A stretch of DNA of 26,132 nt. It comes from Chloroflexota bacterium (GTDB taxonomy: Bacteria > Chloroflexota > Limnocylindria > Limnocylindrales > CSP1-4). The notes beneath the pieces are model-generated. The model saw only the letters and a program-made list of their open reading frames with translations, had not been told where the DNA came from and did not search any database. The stretch spans positions 1 to 26,132 of the forward strand of contig JACVXW010000002.1 of the NCBI GenBank assembly GCA_015661135.1. Direction: 5' to 3'. The first letter of the stretch is position 1, and each line of letters opens with the position of its first letter. The position numbers and the translations under genes are program-made. Of the stretch, positions 1-8,335 are shown piece by piece.

Positions 1-81
1 CGGGCGGCGGTATTCCGGCGAGGTGCATAGCCAGGCAACCGGGTCAACGACGAGGCCGCATCTGGTGCCGGCGGATGGAAG

Positions 82-1275
82 TCAGGACCCCAGCATCTCC
101 GAGAGCGTGACCGGAACCAGCCCGCGGGACTGGAGGCCGGCGAGGAGGTCCGGCAGGGCTTCCAGCGTGTGCCAGCCGCCGAGGTGCATGAGCACGATCG
201 AACCGCCCTGGGCGTTCGCGACCACCTTGGTCACGATGTCGTCCGCCGTCGGGCCGCCGTCTGCCGTCGGCTTCCAGTCGATCGTGTCCACGTCCCACAT
301 CACGAGGCGCGACCAGCCGGCGGCACCCACGCCCTCGCGGACGGCAAACGTCCACGCGCCGTACGGCGGACGGAACCACGGAAGGGTGGTGGCGCCGGTG
401 AGGTCCTGGATCGCCGTCTCGCTGGACTGCAGTTGATCGGCCATCTCGGCCGCGCTGAGGGTCGTGAAGTCGGCGTGATCCCAGGAGTGATTCCCGAACG
501 CGAACAAGTCCGGCCGGGTCGCCGCCAACTCCAGTGCCGCCCGTCCCTCGGCCGTGGTCGTACCGGCCTTGCCGGTCGGGAAGAGCGTCGCGTGGACCTC
601 GTGATCGATCAGCCACTGGACGATCTCCACGGCCGGGTCCAGCCGGCCGCCCATGTCGAACGTCAACGCGACCTGGGTCGTGCCGCGCTGTCCGTGGCTC
701 ACGACGGCGGCCGGGCCGCCGGGCAGCGGCGTGATCGCGGGCGTCCCCGTCGGGCCGACCGTCGGCTCCGAGGTCGGTACGCCGGGGCTGGGGCTCGGCG
801 GGTTCGCGTCGTCCACCACGACTCCCGGGATCAGCACGAACACCCAGCCCGGTTCGATGTGGTTCGGGTCGTAGGACTCCGTTTCCGGGTCCAGGCTCGC
901 GTAGCTGCCGCGGTTCCACCAGGCGAGGCTGCGTGGTGTTGTGCCGAACGCCCGGGCGATCGAGTTCAGGTTGTCGCCGGCCCGGACCACGTACGTCGTG
1001 AAGGTGGGCCCGGGCGTCGGGGTCGGCCGGATGAAGCTCGGCATCGGCGACGGGGTCGGCGACCCGGTCGGGAGGACGACTGCGGTGGTCGGAGAGCCGG
1101 TGGGGGAGTCCGTCTGGGTAACCCCGAGTGGCAGGCCCGGAAGGATGAGGATTGCGGCGACCAACGCCACGACGACGACCGCGAGGGCGCCGGCGACGGC
1201 CGGCGAGCCTGGGCCGCGGCGGGCTGGGGCGACCGTCGGATCCGGAAGTCGGGCGGGCTGTGGGGCCTTGTCCAT
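82..1275 (-). CDS. LysM-polysaccharide deacetylase, membrane-anchored
   Basis: This 397-residue protein has a proline-rich N-terminus, one membrane segment (about residues 28-48) and a Ser/Thr/Pro linker. A LysM domain follows (about 92-150, with YVVRAGDNLNSIARAFGTT), then a second low-complexity linker and a NodB-type polysaccharide deacetylase domain (about 198-397). Visible deacetylase motifs are TFDMG (205-209), the HSWDH metal-binding pair (H263, H267), RPPYG (302-306) and LMHLGG near the end (H364). In the family the enzyme removes acetyl groups from peptidoglycan or another N-acetylated polysaccharide, and LysM targets it to the wall. The predicted site of action is outside the membrane. 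The usual TFDDG motif reads TFDMG, so one canonical metal-ligand Asp is missing. The ATG has a modest GGGG ribosome site 4 nt upstream. The substrate cannot be told from the sequence. Confidence 0.9.
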   Translation of the reverse strand: MDKAPQPARLPDPTVAPARRGPGSPAVAGALAVVVVALVAAILILPGLPLGVTQTDSPTGSPTTAVVLPTGSPTPSPMPSFIRPTPTPGPTFTTYVVRAGDNLNSIARAFGTTPRSLAWWNRGSYASLDPETESYDPNHIEPGWVFVLIPGVVVDDANPPSPSPGVPTSEPTVGPTGTPAITPLPGGPAAVVSHGQRGTTQVALTFDMGGRLDPAVEIVQWLIDHEVHATLFPTGKAGTTTAEGRAALELAATRPDLFAFGNHSWDHADFTTLSAAEMADQLQSSETAIQDLTGATTLPWFRPPYGAWTFAVREGVGAAGWSRLVMWDVDTIDWKPTADGGPTADDIVTKVVANAQGGSIVLMHLGGWHTLEALPDLLAGLQSRGLVPVTLSEMLGS

Positions 1276-1344
1276 GGACCCCAGTCTGACGCGGGCCGGT
1301 GCGGCCGCGTTACGAGGGGGGTGCGGTCGAGGGTTCTCGCGGGC

Positions 1345-4341
1345 TCAGTGGACCGCGCCTGTCGCATTCGCGCCAAGGAGCGTCGTGTCGATCGGCGTGG
1401 GCACCTGGAGGGCGAACTCGCCGGCGAGGAGCATGCCTTCCCCGGCGGTCGCGACACGGCCGCCCCCGCCGCGCTTCGCCACGAAGCAGGCCCTGTCCGC
1501 GGCGAGCAGGATCTCGTCCGGGGTGGCTCCATCCGTCGGGTAGGTGGCGACACCGGCCGACGCGTCCAGGCGCAGTCCGGCCGCTTCGATGCCCGAACCG
1601 GATCCGATGAGGCCGGCAATGGCGCCACGGATGCGCTCGGCGATCGGACCCACGTGGGCCGCATCCGTGCCGGCGAGGATCACCGCGAACTCGTCGCCGC
1701 CGTACCGGAAGGCGGCGTCCGTTTCGCGGCTCGCACCCACGATCGCGCCGGCCGTCTGCCGCAGGAGGTCGTCACCGGCGGGATGGCCGAAGGTGTCGTT
1801 CACCAGCTTGAAGTGATCGAGGTCGACCATCATTACGCTGAACGGCTCGCCCGCCGCGACGGCGGTCGCGAGGCGTTCCCTGAAGCTGCCATGGTTGAGG
1901 AGGCCGGTCAGGTTGTCGGTCTCGGCGCGACGCGCAACCACACCATGGGCCTGGGCGTTCTGGAGCGCGATCGATACCTGGGCGGCGAAGAGCTTGACCA
2001 GATCGAACTCGTCGTCCCCGAAGACGCGGTCCTCGCCGACGCGCTCGACCGTGAGGACGCCGATCGCACCGTCCCGACCCCGAAGGGGAAGGCAGATCAA
2101 GCTCGCATGGATCGGGCCGTCTGCCCCGTGCCGCACGCGCGGATCCGTGAACTCGTCGACAACGAGCACGGGCTCGTTGTGCTCCATGACCCAGGGCACG
2201 AGGCCGGGATCACCCGGCTCAAACGGGCGGACGAAGAACTCGGCGTGTGACCCCTTGGCGATGACCGACTTGAGCGCTCCCCGGCCGCCCTCGACGAGAT
2301 GGATGGCGATGTTGTCCCAGCCCACGAGATCACCGAGTCGGTCGGCGACCGCGTCCAGGATGGAGCGGACGTCGAGCGTCGTAAGGATCGTCTCGGTGAT
2401 GTGCAGGAGGTCTCGCTGGCTCCGGACCTGCCGTTCGAGCGCGGCCGACTGGCTGCGCAGGCGCCCGGTGGCATCGGCGTTGGCCATGGCTTGAGCGGCG
2501 AAGTTTGCGTAGATCTCGAGCAGCCGCAGGTCATCTTCGCTGAACTGGCGGAGGCCGAGCTTGGAGAGGACGAGCACGCCGAGGACCTGGTCCTCGTGGA
2601 GCATCGGGGCGAGGAGCATGGACTCGTCGAGGTCCTCTTCAGTGCCGGCGATCGTGTTCGCCCGCGGGTCCGCAACCGCGTCGTGGAGGATCTGGGACTG
2701 GCCGTGCTGCGCCACCCAGCCGGTGATGCCGGACCCGAGCTTCACCTGGAGCTGCTCCGGCGTCTCGTCGACGTACTCACCGATCTGACCCTTCATTGCC
2801 ACGGGGATCAGGTCCTCACCCCGCAGGCGGTACACGCGAACGTTGTGGTAATCGATCAGCTGGCGGAGCTCGGTCGCGATCGCGGCGCCGATTTCTTCAA
2901 CGGTGTTCAGCCGGCTGAGCCGCGTCCCGAGTTGCTGGATGGACTGGAGCTGGGCGGCCCATTGGGCCAACTGGGCGTAGGTGCGAGCCGCTCGAATGGC
3001 CGCCGAGGCCTGCGAGGCCAGGATCCGCATCGTCTCCAGCTCGTCGTCCGACCACGGATGGGGCTGGTCGTGGTAGATGTTGAGGCTGCCGAGGGGAGGG
3101 AGTCCCTCGGCCTCAAACAGCGGCGCCACGCACAGGGTGTCGAACCCCTCCTGGACGACTGCCGCGCGGATCTCCGCGGCCCGCGGATCGTCGCGGAACC
3201 CCACCGAGAAGACGGGGCCGCCGGCCGCCACGGCGGCCGAGACCAGCGACCGGGTCGTGGGTGGCGTGATCGCGGAAAGATAAGACGCCGAAAGGCCCCG
3301 GGCCGCCGCCGCCCGGCGACTGCCGCCCGGCTCGTACACGAGCACAGACGCTCGATCCCCGCCGAGGAGGACCATGGCGTGGTCGGCCAGGCCGGCCAGG
3401 ATCTGGTCGAGGTCCAGCCGGCTGCCGATGTCGGCGGCGATCCGGCGGAGCGCTTCGGCCCGGTGAAGCCGATGGGCAACCTCACTCGACCTGGCGACCG
3501 AGCCGACGATCGTGGCCACGGCCGCCGCCGCCGCCGCGACCACCTCGGGCAGTCCGGTGCCAGACGCCCCCTCCACGGCCGCACATACCAGGAGCACGCC
3601 CCACGGCTCCGATGGACCGTCGATCGCCACGGCGAGTTCGCGCCCGACCTGCCCAAACAAGGAGCCCGAGATCGACGGCGACGCGTCAACGACCGCGGGC
3701 GAGGAGGCCAGCGCGGCTCCGAGCACGCCGAGGGTCCGCGGCAGTTCCACGAGTCGGCTGTCGCCGTTGGCGGCCGCGGCAACCGGCACGAGGCGATCGC
3801 CTTGCAGACGCCAGATCGACGCGTGCAGGAACTCGCCGTCGCGATGAATGGCCCGGGCCGCCAGGCCGAGCACGGTGTCGAGGTCCGCCGCCCCATCGAA
3901 GACGGATGCGGCGATCTGGCCGAGCGATGCGAGCATCCGGAGGCCGGCGCCGGGCGGGACCTGCGGAGAATGCGCATCAACGTCGTCGATGCCGGACAGG
4001 ACACCGGGCCGCCGTCCGACCCTCCCTCCGCGGCTCCCGAACGGCCCAAGGACGCGGCGGTCCTGCATGCGTCGTTCGAGGCCGGCACCTCGTGGATGTC
4101 GAGCCGGGTCACCCCGGGCGGGCTCTGCCGCCGGCCCCTCGGCCGCATCGGCCAGGAAGCGCTGGAGGTCACCGAGCCGATAGCGCCGGTCGCCACGGGC
4201 GTTGATCCGGTAGTAGCGCAGCCGCCCGGCATCGCTCCAGGCCCGAATGGTGTTGGGGTGAACGCCCAGCACGGATGCGGCCTTCGTGACGGTCAGTGTC
4301 GCGTCGGCGGGCGGGGGCAGGTGAGAGGCGGCAGTGGTCAC
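1345..4341 (-). CDS. HTH-GAF(x4)-GGDEF diguanylate cyclase
   Basis: This 998-residue protein looks like a one-component sensor. Residues about 15-68 form a MerR/excisionase-like winged helix (HPNTIRAWSDAGRLRYYR). After an Arg/Pro-rich linker come four GAF-like units, at roughly 140-290, 300-455, 475-640 and 655-810. A GGDEF domain (about 820-970) ends the protein. The catalytic motif GGDEF is intact at 881-885, and the product-inhibition I-site RETD is at 872-875, five residues upstream. The signature DLDHFKLVNDTFGHPAGD precedes it. The predicted activity is synthesis of cyclic di-GMP from two GTP, controlled by ligands of the GAF domains. No transmembrane segment is seen, so it is likely cytoplasmic. 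The start is GTG at 4341, with GAGGA just upstream and a credible sigma-70-like promoter 34 nt further. The fusion of a DNA-binding domain to GGDEF is uncommon. Confidence 0.92.
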   Translation of the reverse strand: MTTAASHLPPPADATLTVTKAASVLGVHPNTIRAWSDAGRLRYYRINARGDRRYRLGDLQRFLADAAEGPAAEPARGDPARHPRGAGLERRMQDRRVLGPFGSRGGRVGRRPGVLSGIDDVDAHSPQVPPGAGLRMLASLGQIAASVFDGAADLDTVLGLAARAIHRDGEFLHASIWRLQGDRLVPVAAAANGDSRLVELPRTLGVLGAALASSPAVVDASPSISGSLFGQVGRELAVAIDGPSEPWGVLLVCAAVEGASGTGLPEVVAAAAAAVATIVGSVARSSEVAHRLHRAEALRRIAADIGSRLDLDQILAGLADHAMVLLGGDRASVLVYEPGGSRRAAAARGLSASYLSAITPPTTRSLVSAAVAAGGPVFSVGFRDDPRAAEIRAAVVQEGFDTLCVAPLFEAEGLPPLGSLNIYHDQPHPWSDDELETMRILASQASAAIRAARTYAQLAQWAAQLQSIQQLGTRLSRLNTVEEIGAAIATELRQLIDYHNVRVYRLRGEDLIPVAMKGQIGEYVDETPEQLQVKLGSGITGWVAQHGQSQILHDAVADPRANTIAGTEEDLDESMLLAPMLHEDQVLGVLVLSKLGLRQFSEDDLRLLEIYANFAAQAMANADATGRLRSQSAALERQVRSQRDLLHITETILTTLDVRSILDAVADRLGDLVGWDNIAIHLVEGGRGALKSVIAKGSHAEFFVRPFEPGDPGLVPWVMEHNEPVLVVDEFTDPRVRHGADGPIHASLICLPLRGRDGAIGVLTVERVGEDRVFGDDEFDLVKLFAAQVSIALQNAQAHGVVARRAETDNLTGLLNHGSFRERLATAVAAGEPFSVMMVDLDHFKLVNDTFGHPAGDDLLRQTAGAIVGASRETDAAFRYGGDEFAVILAGTDAAHVGPIAERIRGAIAGLIGSGSGIEAAGLRLDASAGVATYPTDGATPDEILLAADRACFVAKRGGGGRVATAGEGMLLAGEFALQVPTPIDTTLLGANATGAVH

Positions 4342-4374
4342 GATTCCTCGGGAGGATTTGTGAAGTTGCCCGTG

Positions 4375-4402
4375 ACTCTACAAACCCTACAGATCTTGCC
4401 AA
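4375..4402 (-). promoter_or_regulatory. Promoter of the HTH-GAF-GGDEF gene
   Basis: On the minus strand, TTGGCA (plus 4397-4402; 5 of 6 to the -35 consensus) is followed after 16 nt by TAGAGT (plus 4375-4380). The predicted transcript would start near 4368, giving a leader of about 27 nt. Two abutting 9-mers, CTCTACAAA and CCCTACAGA (plus 4376-4393), occupy the -10 box and spacer. They could be an operator, possibly for the encoded HTH domain, but that is inference. Confidence 0.5.
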
Positions 4403-4503
4403 TAGCCCGAAGGTCCTAGCGTCCCGGCGTGTCGCGTTCTTGCCTCACGGGACATGGACGCGTAGCTGCCGTCGAAACGCTGCACGCCGCGAGATAGCCC
4501 TCG

Positions 4504-4593
4504 TCAACCTAACGTTACGGCCTCGACCAGAGGGCGGGGCATCAGCGCGACCACCAGGGCCAAAGCCAAGACGCGTCCGTGGTGACTCCTCAT
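4504..4593 (-). CDS. Small ORF with signal-peptide-like sequence, possible remnant
   Basis: This is a 29-codon frame downstream of the first anti-sigma-like gene. It begins with ATG at 4593 after a purine-rich GGAAGGGGG site about 5 nt upstream, and ends with TGA. The product has basic residues, then a hydrophobic run (VLALALVVALM), then PRPLVEAVTLG, like the start of a secreted or lipoprotein gene cut short. It has no recognisable mature domain. It may be a small membrane peptide, the 5' remnant of a secreted-protein gene, or chance. The ribosome site and hydrophobic core are the only support. Confidence 0.3.
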   Translation of the reverse strand: MRSHHGRVLALALVVALMPRPLVEAVTLG

Positions 4594-4624
4594 CCCAGCC
4601 CCCTTCCATCGATCCCGTCGTTCG

Positions 4625-6571
4625 TCACGGCGCGTGGAACTCGATGGACTCGATGATCGGCGCGGCCGCCTCGATCACGGCGTCGAAGCGCGCTTCGGGA
4701 GCCTCGATCGCGATCACCACGATCCGTTCCGACGACCCCTCGGGAAGGTCGAGCAGGTAGAGGCGCATACGGATCCCCTCATCCAGGGTGGGCTTGGTCA
4801 CCACCTCGGCGGATGGGAAACTGGCTCCGCACACGCTCGTTGCCGCGGCGATGGTGACGTCCATCACGAGTCCCTCCACGCCACCCACGCGGACATCCAC
4901 CGGAGCGGTCGCCACGTGGTCGGGGTCGGACTGGATGCTCCGGGCCAGCGCCTGCGCGTTTTCGGGTGCCGGGCCCGGCTCACAGGCCACCAGCTCGATG
5001 CCTTCCTCCGACGACCAGAAATCGCCCATCGTCAGGGCCCCCCACTCGTTATCTTCGACGAGGCCGCCGAAAACCTTCCATGGGTCGGCCGCGGCGAAGG
5101 TCACCTCGCCGTCGAAGAAGCTGTAGGTCACGACCACTGGCTGGCCGTTCTCTGTCGTCTCCGCGGCGGCAAGATAGAGGCTTCCGTCTCTCAGGGCGAT
5201 CGGCTGCTCGACCACGGTCTCGCCGTCATCGGCGAACAGCCGGACCACGAACTCCATCCAGCCGTAGGGCCAAACCGGTGGGCCCACCCGCTCGATCTCG
5301 GATCGCTCGTAGGGCGCGCCCGTGGTCGTGCCGTACAGGAGCGGGACCTCCTCGGCGGAAGTGCTGAGGCCGACGAGCCCCTCGGCTCCCTCACCCTCGA
5401 TGCGTGCCCGCAGGAAGTCCTCCAGGCGTTCGGTCGCCTGGGCCTCGATGACGCGCGGTTCCGCTTGCGTGAACGGCGCGGCGGTCGCCCACCGGCTCAC
5501 CACCCAGATCCCATATGGGCCCCGCCGTTCGAGCTGGGAGAGATCGAGGCTCACCGTCTCGTAGCGGAACCCGTCGATCGTGGGTGCGCACCGCTCGGCA
5601 CCCGTCGCGTCGAAGCCCGTCGCGACCGGGTACAGCGGGTTCGTCTCGCCCGGCGCACACTGCAGGTACACGAGGTTGCCGATGACCCCGTCGGTCACAC
5701 GCTGCTTGGCGAAGGGATTGAAGAGGAACGCGTCCCAGCCCAGCTCCTGGCGGAGGAACCGAGCGACGACCTCCGGGGGACCCTCGTCTCGGACCTTCGC
5801 CCACCACTCCGGCGAGGTCAACCGCGGATCGACTTGCCACGTGTAGTCGGGGTCGCCGGCGTCCGCGTGCTTCTGGGCCTGGCGGACCTCCTCGAGGCTC
5901 GTCTGGGGCCACATGCCTCCCGAGGTCGTCGGATCGGGACTGGGGAGCTCCGCACCCTCCCGCAGCCACAGGCCGCCGACGCCGTCGGAGAGGGTGTCTG
6001 TCTCCGGGTCCAGGAACAAGGTCCAATTGCGAAGCTGCTCGTCGAGGGGCGGGCCGCTCAGGGCCTGGGGCTCGCTGCCGTCGTCGCACGTGTACACGGG
6101 CGCGGGGATGACGAGCTGCGTTCCGCCCTCGATCCGCCCGGTGCCCGTCATCGTGGACGAGGTGAACGAGCACACCGTGGCGACGTCGTCGCGCACCACG
6201 ATCTCGACGGCGCCACCGGCCGAGACCCGGACGGTCATCGTCTGCGTGCCGCCATCGGCGTCGGTCGTGGAGACCCATGTGCCCTGGAACACCGGCCCGC
6301 CGATGCCCTGCTGATTGGCATAGAAGTTGAGCGCCAGGGCGGCGACCACCACGACGACGGCGGCACTGCCGAGCGCTACCGAGAGTCGCCGGAGACCTGC
6401 GTTCGGCTGGCCCAGACGAGCATCACCGAACGGCCAGCCGACCCCCGGCCGCCGCCGGGGGACCGTCCTGATACCGACTGCGATGGCCTGCCGCGTTTCG
6501 CGGGGCAGCTCAAGAGGACCATCTTCCAGCCACGCCGCCAGGACAGTGTCGGGATCGCGAGGGATGTTCAT
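4625..6571 (-). CDS. Anti-sigma-like membrane protein, copy 1
   Basis: The protein has 648 residues. A short cytoplasmic N-terminal region (1-60, with DTVLAAWLEDGPLELPRETR) resembles the N-terminus of anti-sigma proteins coded after ECF sigma genes. One membrane segment follows (about 63-84, SVALGSAAVVVVVAALALNF). The large extracytoplasmic part begins with a beta-rich module (GTWVSTTDADGGTQTMTV, 96-113) and ends with PIIESIEFHAP. The ATG overlaps the sigma stop by 4 nt (ATGA at 6571-6568), which implies translational coupling. The expected role is to hold the upstream ECF sigma factor at the membrane and release it on an outside signal; this rests on gene order and topology. A paralogue lies at 8442-10409. 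I see no zinc-binding HxxxCxxC motif, so it is not a classic ZAS-type anti-sigma factor. Confidence 0.8.
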   Translation of the reverse strand: MNIPRDPDTVLAAWLEDGPLELPRETRQAIAVGIRTVPRRRPGVGWPFGDARLGQPNAGLRRLSVALGSAAVVVVVAALALNFYANQQGIGGPVFQGTWVSTTDADGGTQTMTVRVSAGGAVEIVVRDDVATVCSFTSSTMTGTGRIEGGTQLVIPAPVYTCDDGSEPQALSGPPLDEQLRNWTLFLDPETDTLSDGVGGLWLREGAELPSPDPTTSGGMWPQTSLEEVRQAQKHADAGDPDYTWQVDPRLTSPEWWAKVRDEGPPEVVARFLRQELGWDAFLFNPFAKQRVTDGVIGNLVYLQCAPGETNPLYPVATGFDATGAERCAPTIDGFRYETVSLDLSQLERRGPYGIWVVSRWATAAPFTQAEPRVIEAQATERLEDFLRARIEGEGAEGLVGLSTSAEEVPLLYGTTTGAPYERSEIERVGPPVWPYGWMEFVVRLFADDGETVVEQPIALRDGSLYLAAAETTENGQPVVVTYSFFDGEVTFAAADPWKVFGGLVEDNEWGALTMGDFWSSEEGIELVACEPGPAPENAQALARSIQSDPDHVATAPVDVRVGGVEGLVMDVTIAAATSVCGASFPSAEVVTKPTLDEGIRMRLYLLDLPEGSSERIVVIAIEAPEARFDAVIEAAAPIIESIEFHAP

Positions 6572-7119
6572 GCCGTTCTGACCTCCACGATTTCGACCTC
6601 GGCCTCGCTTTCCAGCACGGCGCGCAGGTTTCGAATCGAGTGATGAAGGCGCGATTTGACGGTGCCGAGGGGTACGCCGACGATCTCCGCGATGGCGGCC
6701 AGCGGCAGCCCCGCGTGGTGGTGCATGACGAAGACGGCGCGGTGCTCGGGCGAGAGCCGTTTGAAGGCCCGCTCGAGTGCGTCGCGATCGTCCACGGATA
6801 CGATCGGATCGGGCGCCGTGGGGCCTTCGATCGGCAGCAGACTGATATGCGTCGTCCAGCGCCGATGACGGCGTGCCTCCTCGTAGCAGGCATTCACCAG
6901 CAGGCGGTAGAGCCAGACTTCGAAGCGCTCTGGGTCCCGCAGGCGCGGAAGCTCGCGCCAGGCAAGGAGGAATGCCTGCTGCACCGCGTCGTTCGCCCGC
7001 TCGATATCCCGCAGGATGCGATAGGCGATGGCAAAGCAGCGGTTGCCGTCGAGGTCGACGAGCTGGGTGAACGCATCCTCGTCGCCGTTACGCGCCCGCT
7101 CGACCAACGCCGTACGCAT
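6568..7119 (-). CDS. ECF RNA polymerase sigma factor, copy 1
   Basis: The product is a 183-residue sigma-70-family protein of ECF size. Region 2 is seen as DAFTQLVDLDGNRCFAIAYR through WRELPRLRDPERFEVWLYRL. Region 4 carries LSPEHRAVFVMHHHAGLPLA and the HTH VPLGTVKSRLHHSIRNLR. I chose the ATG at 7119 because GGAGAGGG lies 9 nt upstream and the protein then begins MRTALVERARNGDEDAF, as is typical. An in-frame TTG at 7164 would add 15 unlikely residues. The gene is coupled by a 4-nt overlap to its membrane anti-sigma partner. It should redirect RNA polymerase to a small regulon when the partner releases it. It is similar to the sigma factor at 10409-10960, and the two cassettes look like an old tandem duplication. 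Confidence 0.93.
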   Translation of the reverse strand: MRTALVERARNGDEDAFTQLVDLDGNRCFAIAYRILRDIERANDAVQQAFLLAWRELPRLRDPERFEVWLYRLLVNACYEEARRHRRWTTHISLLPIEGPTAPDPIVSVDDRDALERAFKRLSPEHRAVFVMHHHAGLPLAAIAEIVGVPLGTVKSRLHHSIRNLRAVLESEAEVEIVEVRTA

Positions 7120-7286
7120 CGGCGGTCCCTCTCCAGATGGCGCCCCGCCTGGGCGCTTCACCAAGTACAGATGGTCGCACAGGCCGAAAAGTTCACAGAC
7201 TGCCTCGCCCGAGTGGTCGCTCCGAGTCGTCGCGTACGCATCCTCGGCTGAGGGATACGGGAGAGGAATCGGTCGCCCGCCGCCGG

Positions 7287-7463
7287 TCAGCCTGAGCGCA
7301 AGACGTCGACGAACGGCCGAAGCGGCCTGAAGAACAGCTCGACGGACAGCTCATGGACCACGCGGTTGCTCAGCACGACGATCACCGCTCCATCCTCCGG
7401 CAGGCACGCAGCCCACGACATGTAACCGAACAACTCTCCCTGGTGCCCGTGTATGTGGATCGG
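7287..7463 (-). pseudogene. Serine hydrolase (beta-lactamase family) C-terminal remnant
   Basis: About 58 codons read GHQGELFGYMSWAACLPEDG, then AVIVVLSNRVVHELSVE and a short tail ending in TGA at 7287. The pattern GHxGxxxGYxSxxxxxPxxG followed by a hydrophobic VVLSN strand is the usual C-terminal end of penicillin-binding-protein-like serine hydrolases (beta-lactamase family), where it forms the late active-site wall. The SxxK and YxN parts that should precede it are absent. Instead the similarity starts right at the TAG of the preceding anti-sigma-like gene, and the frame upstream is unrelated. It has no start codon or ribosome site of its own. I read it as the tail of a gene lost by deletion. 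Confidence 0.6.
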
Positions 7464-7464
7464 G

Positions 7465-8187
7465 CTATTCGAACTGGATCGAGTTGACGATCTGCCGAAC
7501 CTCCTGGGCGGCATCCGGACCGGAGGCCGCGAAGGTCTCCCCATCGATCCAGACAGTCGTCCCGTCCACATCGATGATCCACACGTAGTAGGTCGAGCCC
7601 AGCTCGGTGGCGTAGCGGGCCACCGGGTAGTCCAGGTCCTCCCAGAGGTAGAAGGAGTTTGGGGCGCAGCCGATGTCCTCGGGCACGGTGAGCACGACGT
7701 GCTGCGCCGGGTACCCGCCCACGGTGACCTCCGACGGTCCGCTGACGAGTTCCATGCCCGGCACGGCCGCCACTGCCGCCGCCAACTCGGCCGCCGATGG
7801 ACCGGCGGGGGGATCCAGGGAGGTCTTTGTGCAGGGGTCGGCGAAGGTGTTGTCGGCAGCTGATTCTGGCCAAAGGATGAAGCCCGCGGAGTCGGGTGAG
7901 CTCAAGTCGCCTTTGAATATGCCGTGTTCGCCGTCGCTGCTCCAGCCGGCCGACGGAATCTCGATCGAGAGCGGTACTCCCGCCAGGGTCATCGAGTGCC
8001 TGCCGATCGCCATCGGGCCTGCCGGCGGAAGGGCCGCGGCGGGCGCGGACGACGGGCTGGGTTGCTGCGTCGCGGTTGCGCTCGGTTCACCGCCCGGCGC
8101 CGGAGAGCCAGGTAGCAGGTTGAAGGCGACGACGGCGATGACCACCACGGCCGCGGCCGCCAGGCCAATCTTCAGGTATCGGTTCAT
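7465..8187 (-). CDS. Anti-sigma-like membrane protein, copy 3, frameshifted 5' end
   Basis: From the ATG at 8187 (GGAGG 9 nt upstream) the product has 240 residues. It comprises a membrane segment (about 5-23, LKIGLAAAAVVVIAVVAFNL), a Ser/Pro/Ala linker and an extracytoplasmic domain ending VRQIVNSIQFE, like the ends of the two larger paralogues. The original gene seems to have begun at 8339. There an ATG preceded by GGGAGG (7 nt spacing) codes MSTERDMTRIVRSRLRTDEH, a family-typical N-terminus. That frame is thrown out near 8253-8256, where one missing base separates ADRILDA from VLDRVETTPQRR. The present product may therefore be only the anchor and outer domain, unable to bind a sigma factor. 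Its sigma partner is also reduced to a stub. Confidence 0.65.
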   Translation of the reverse strand: MNRYLKIGLAAAAVVVIAVVAFNLLPGSPAPGGEPSATATQQPSPSSAPAAALPPAGPMAIGRHSMTLAGVPLSIEIPSAGWSSDGEHGIFKGDLSSPDSAGFILWPESAADNTFADPCTKTSLDPPAGPSAAELAAAVAAVPGMELVSGPSEVTVGGYPAQHVVLTVPEDIGCAPNSFYLWEDLDYPVARYATELGSTYYVWIIDVDGTTVWIDGETFAASGPDAAQEVRQIVNSIQFE

Positions 8188-8335
8188 GTCTGGTGTCCTC
8201 CACGCGAACCACACGGTTCGGCGCTGTGGGGTCGTTTCCACCCGGTCGAGGACGCATCCAGGATTCGATCCGCGGACACGTGCTCGTCGGTGCGAAGCCG
8301 CGACCTGACGATGCGCGTCATGTCGCGTTCGGTGC

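Noticed and set aside
1..81. A possible gene end at the left edge
   Set aside because: No frame there has recognisable coding character; the stretch is too short to judge.
169..2250. Long plus-strand open frame of 693 codons opposite the deacetylase and GGDEF genes
   Set aside because: It lacks recognisable domains and is Arg/Gly-rich as expected of antisense frames in high-GC DNA; the minus-strand genes have clear motifs.
4634..6643. Plus-strand open frame of 669 codons opposite the first anti-sigma-like gene
   Set aside because: It is co-linear antisense to a gene with membrane helix and paralogue, and a similar antisense frame opposite the paralogue (8610-10343) arises from the same codon structure.
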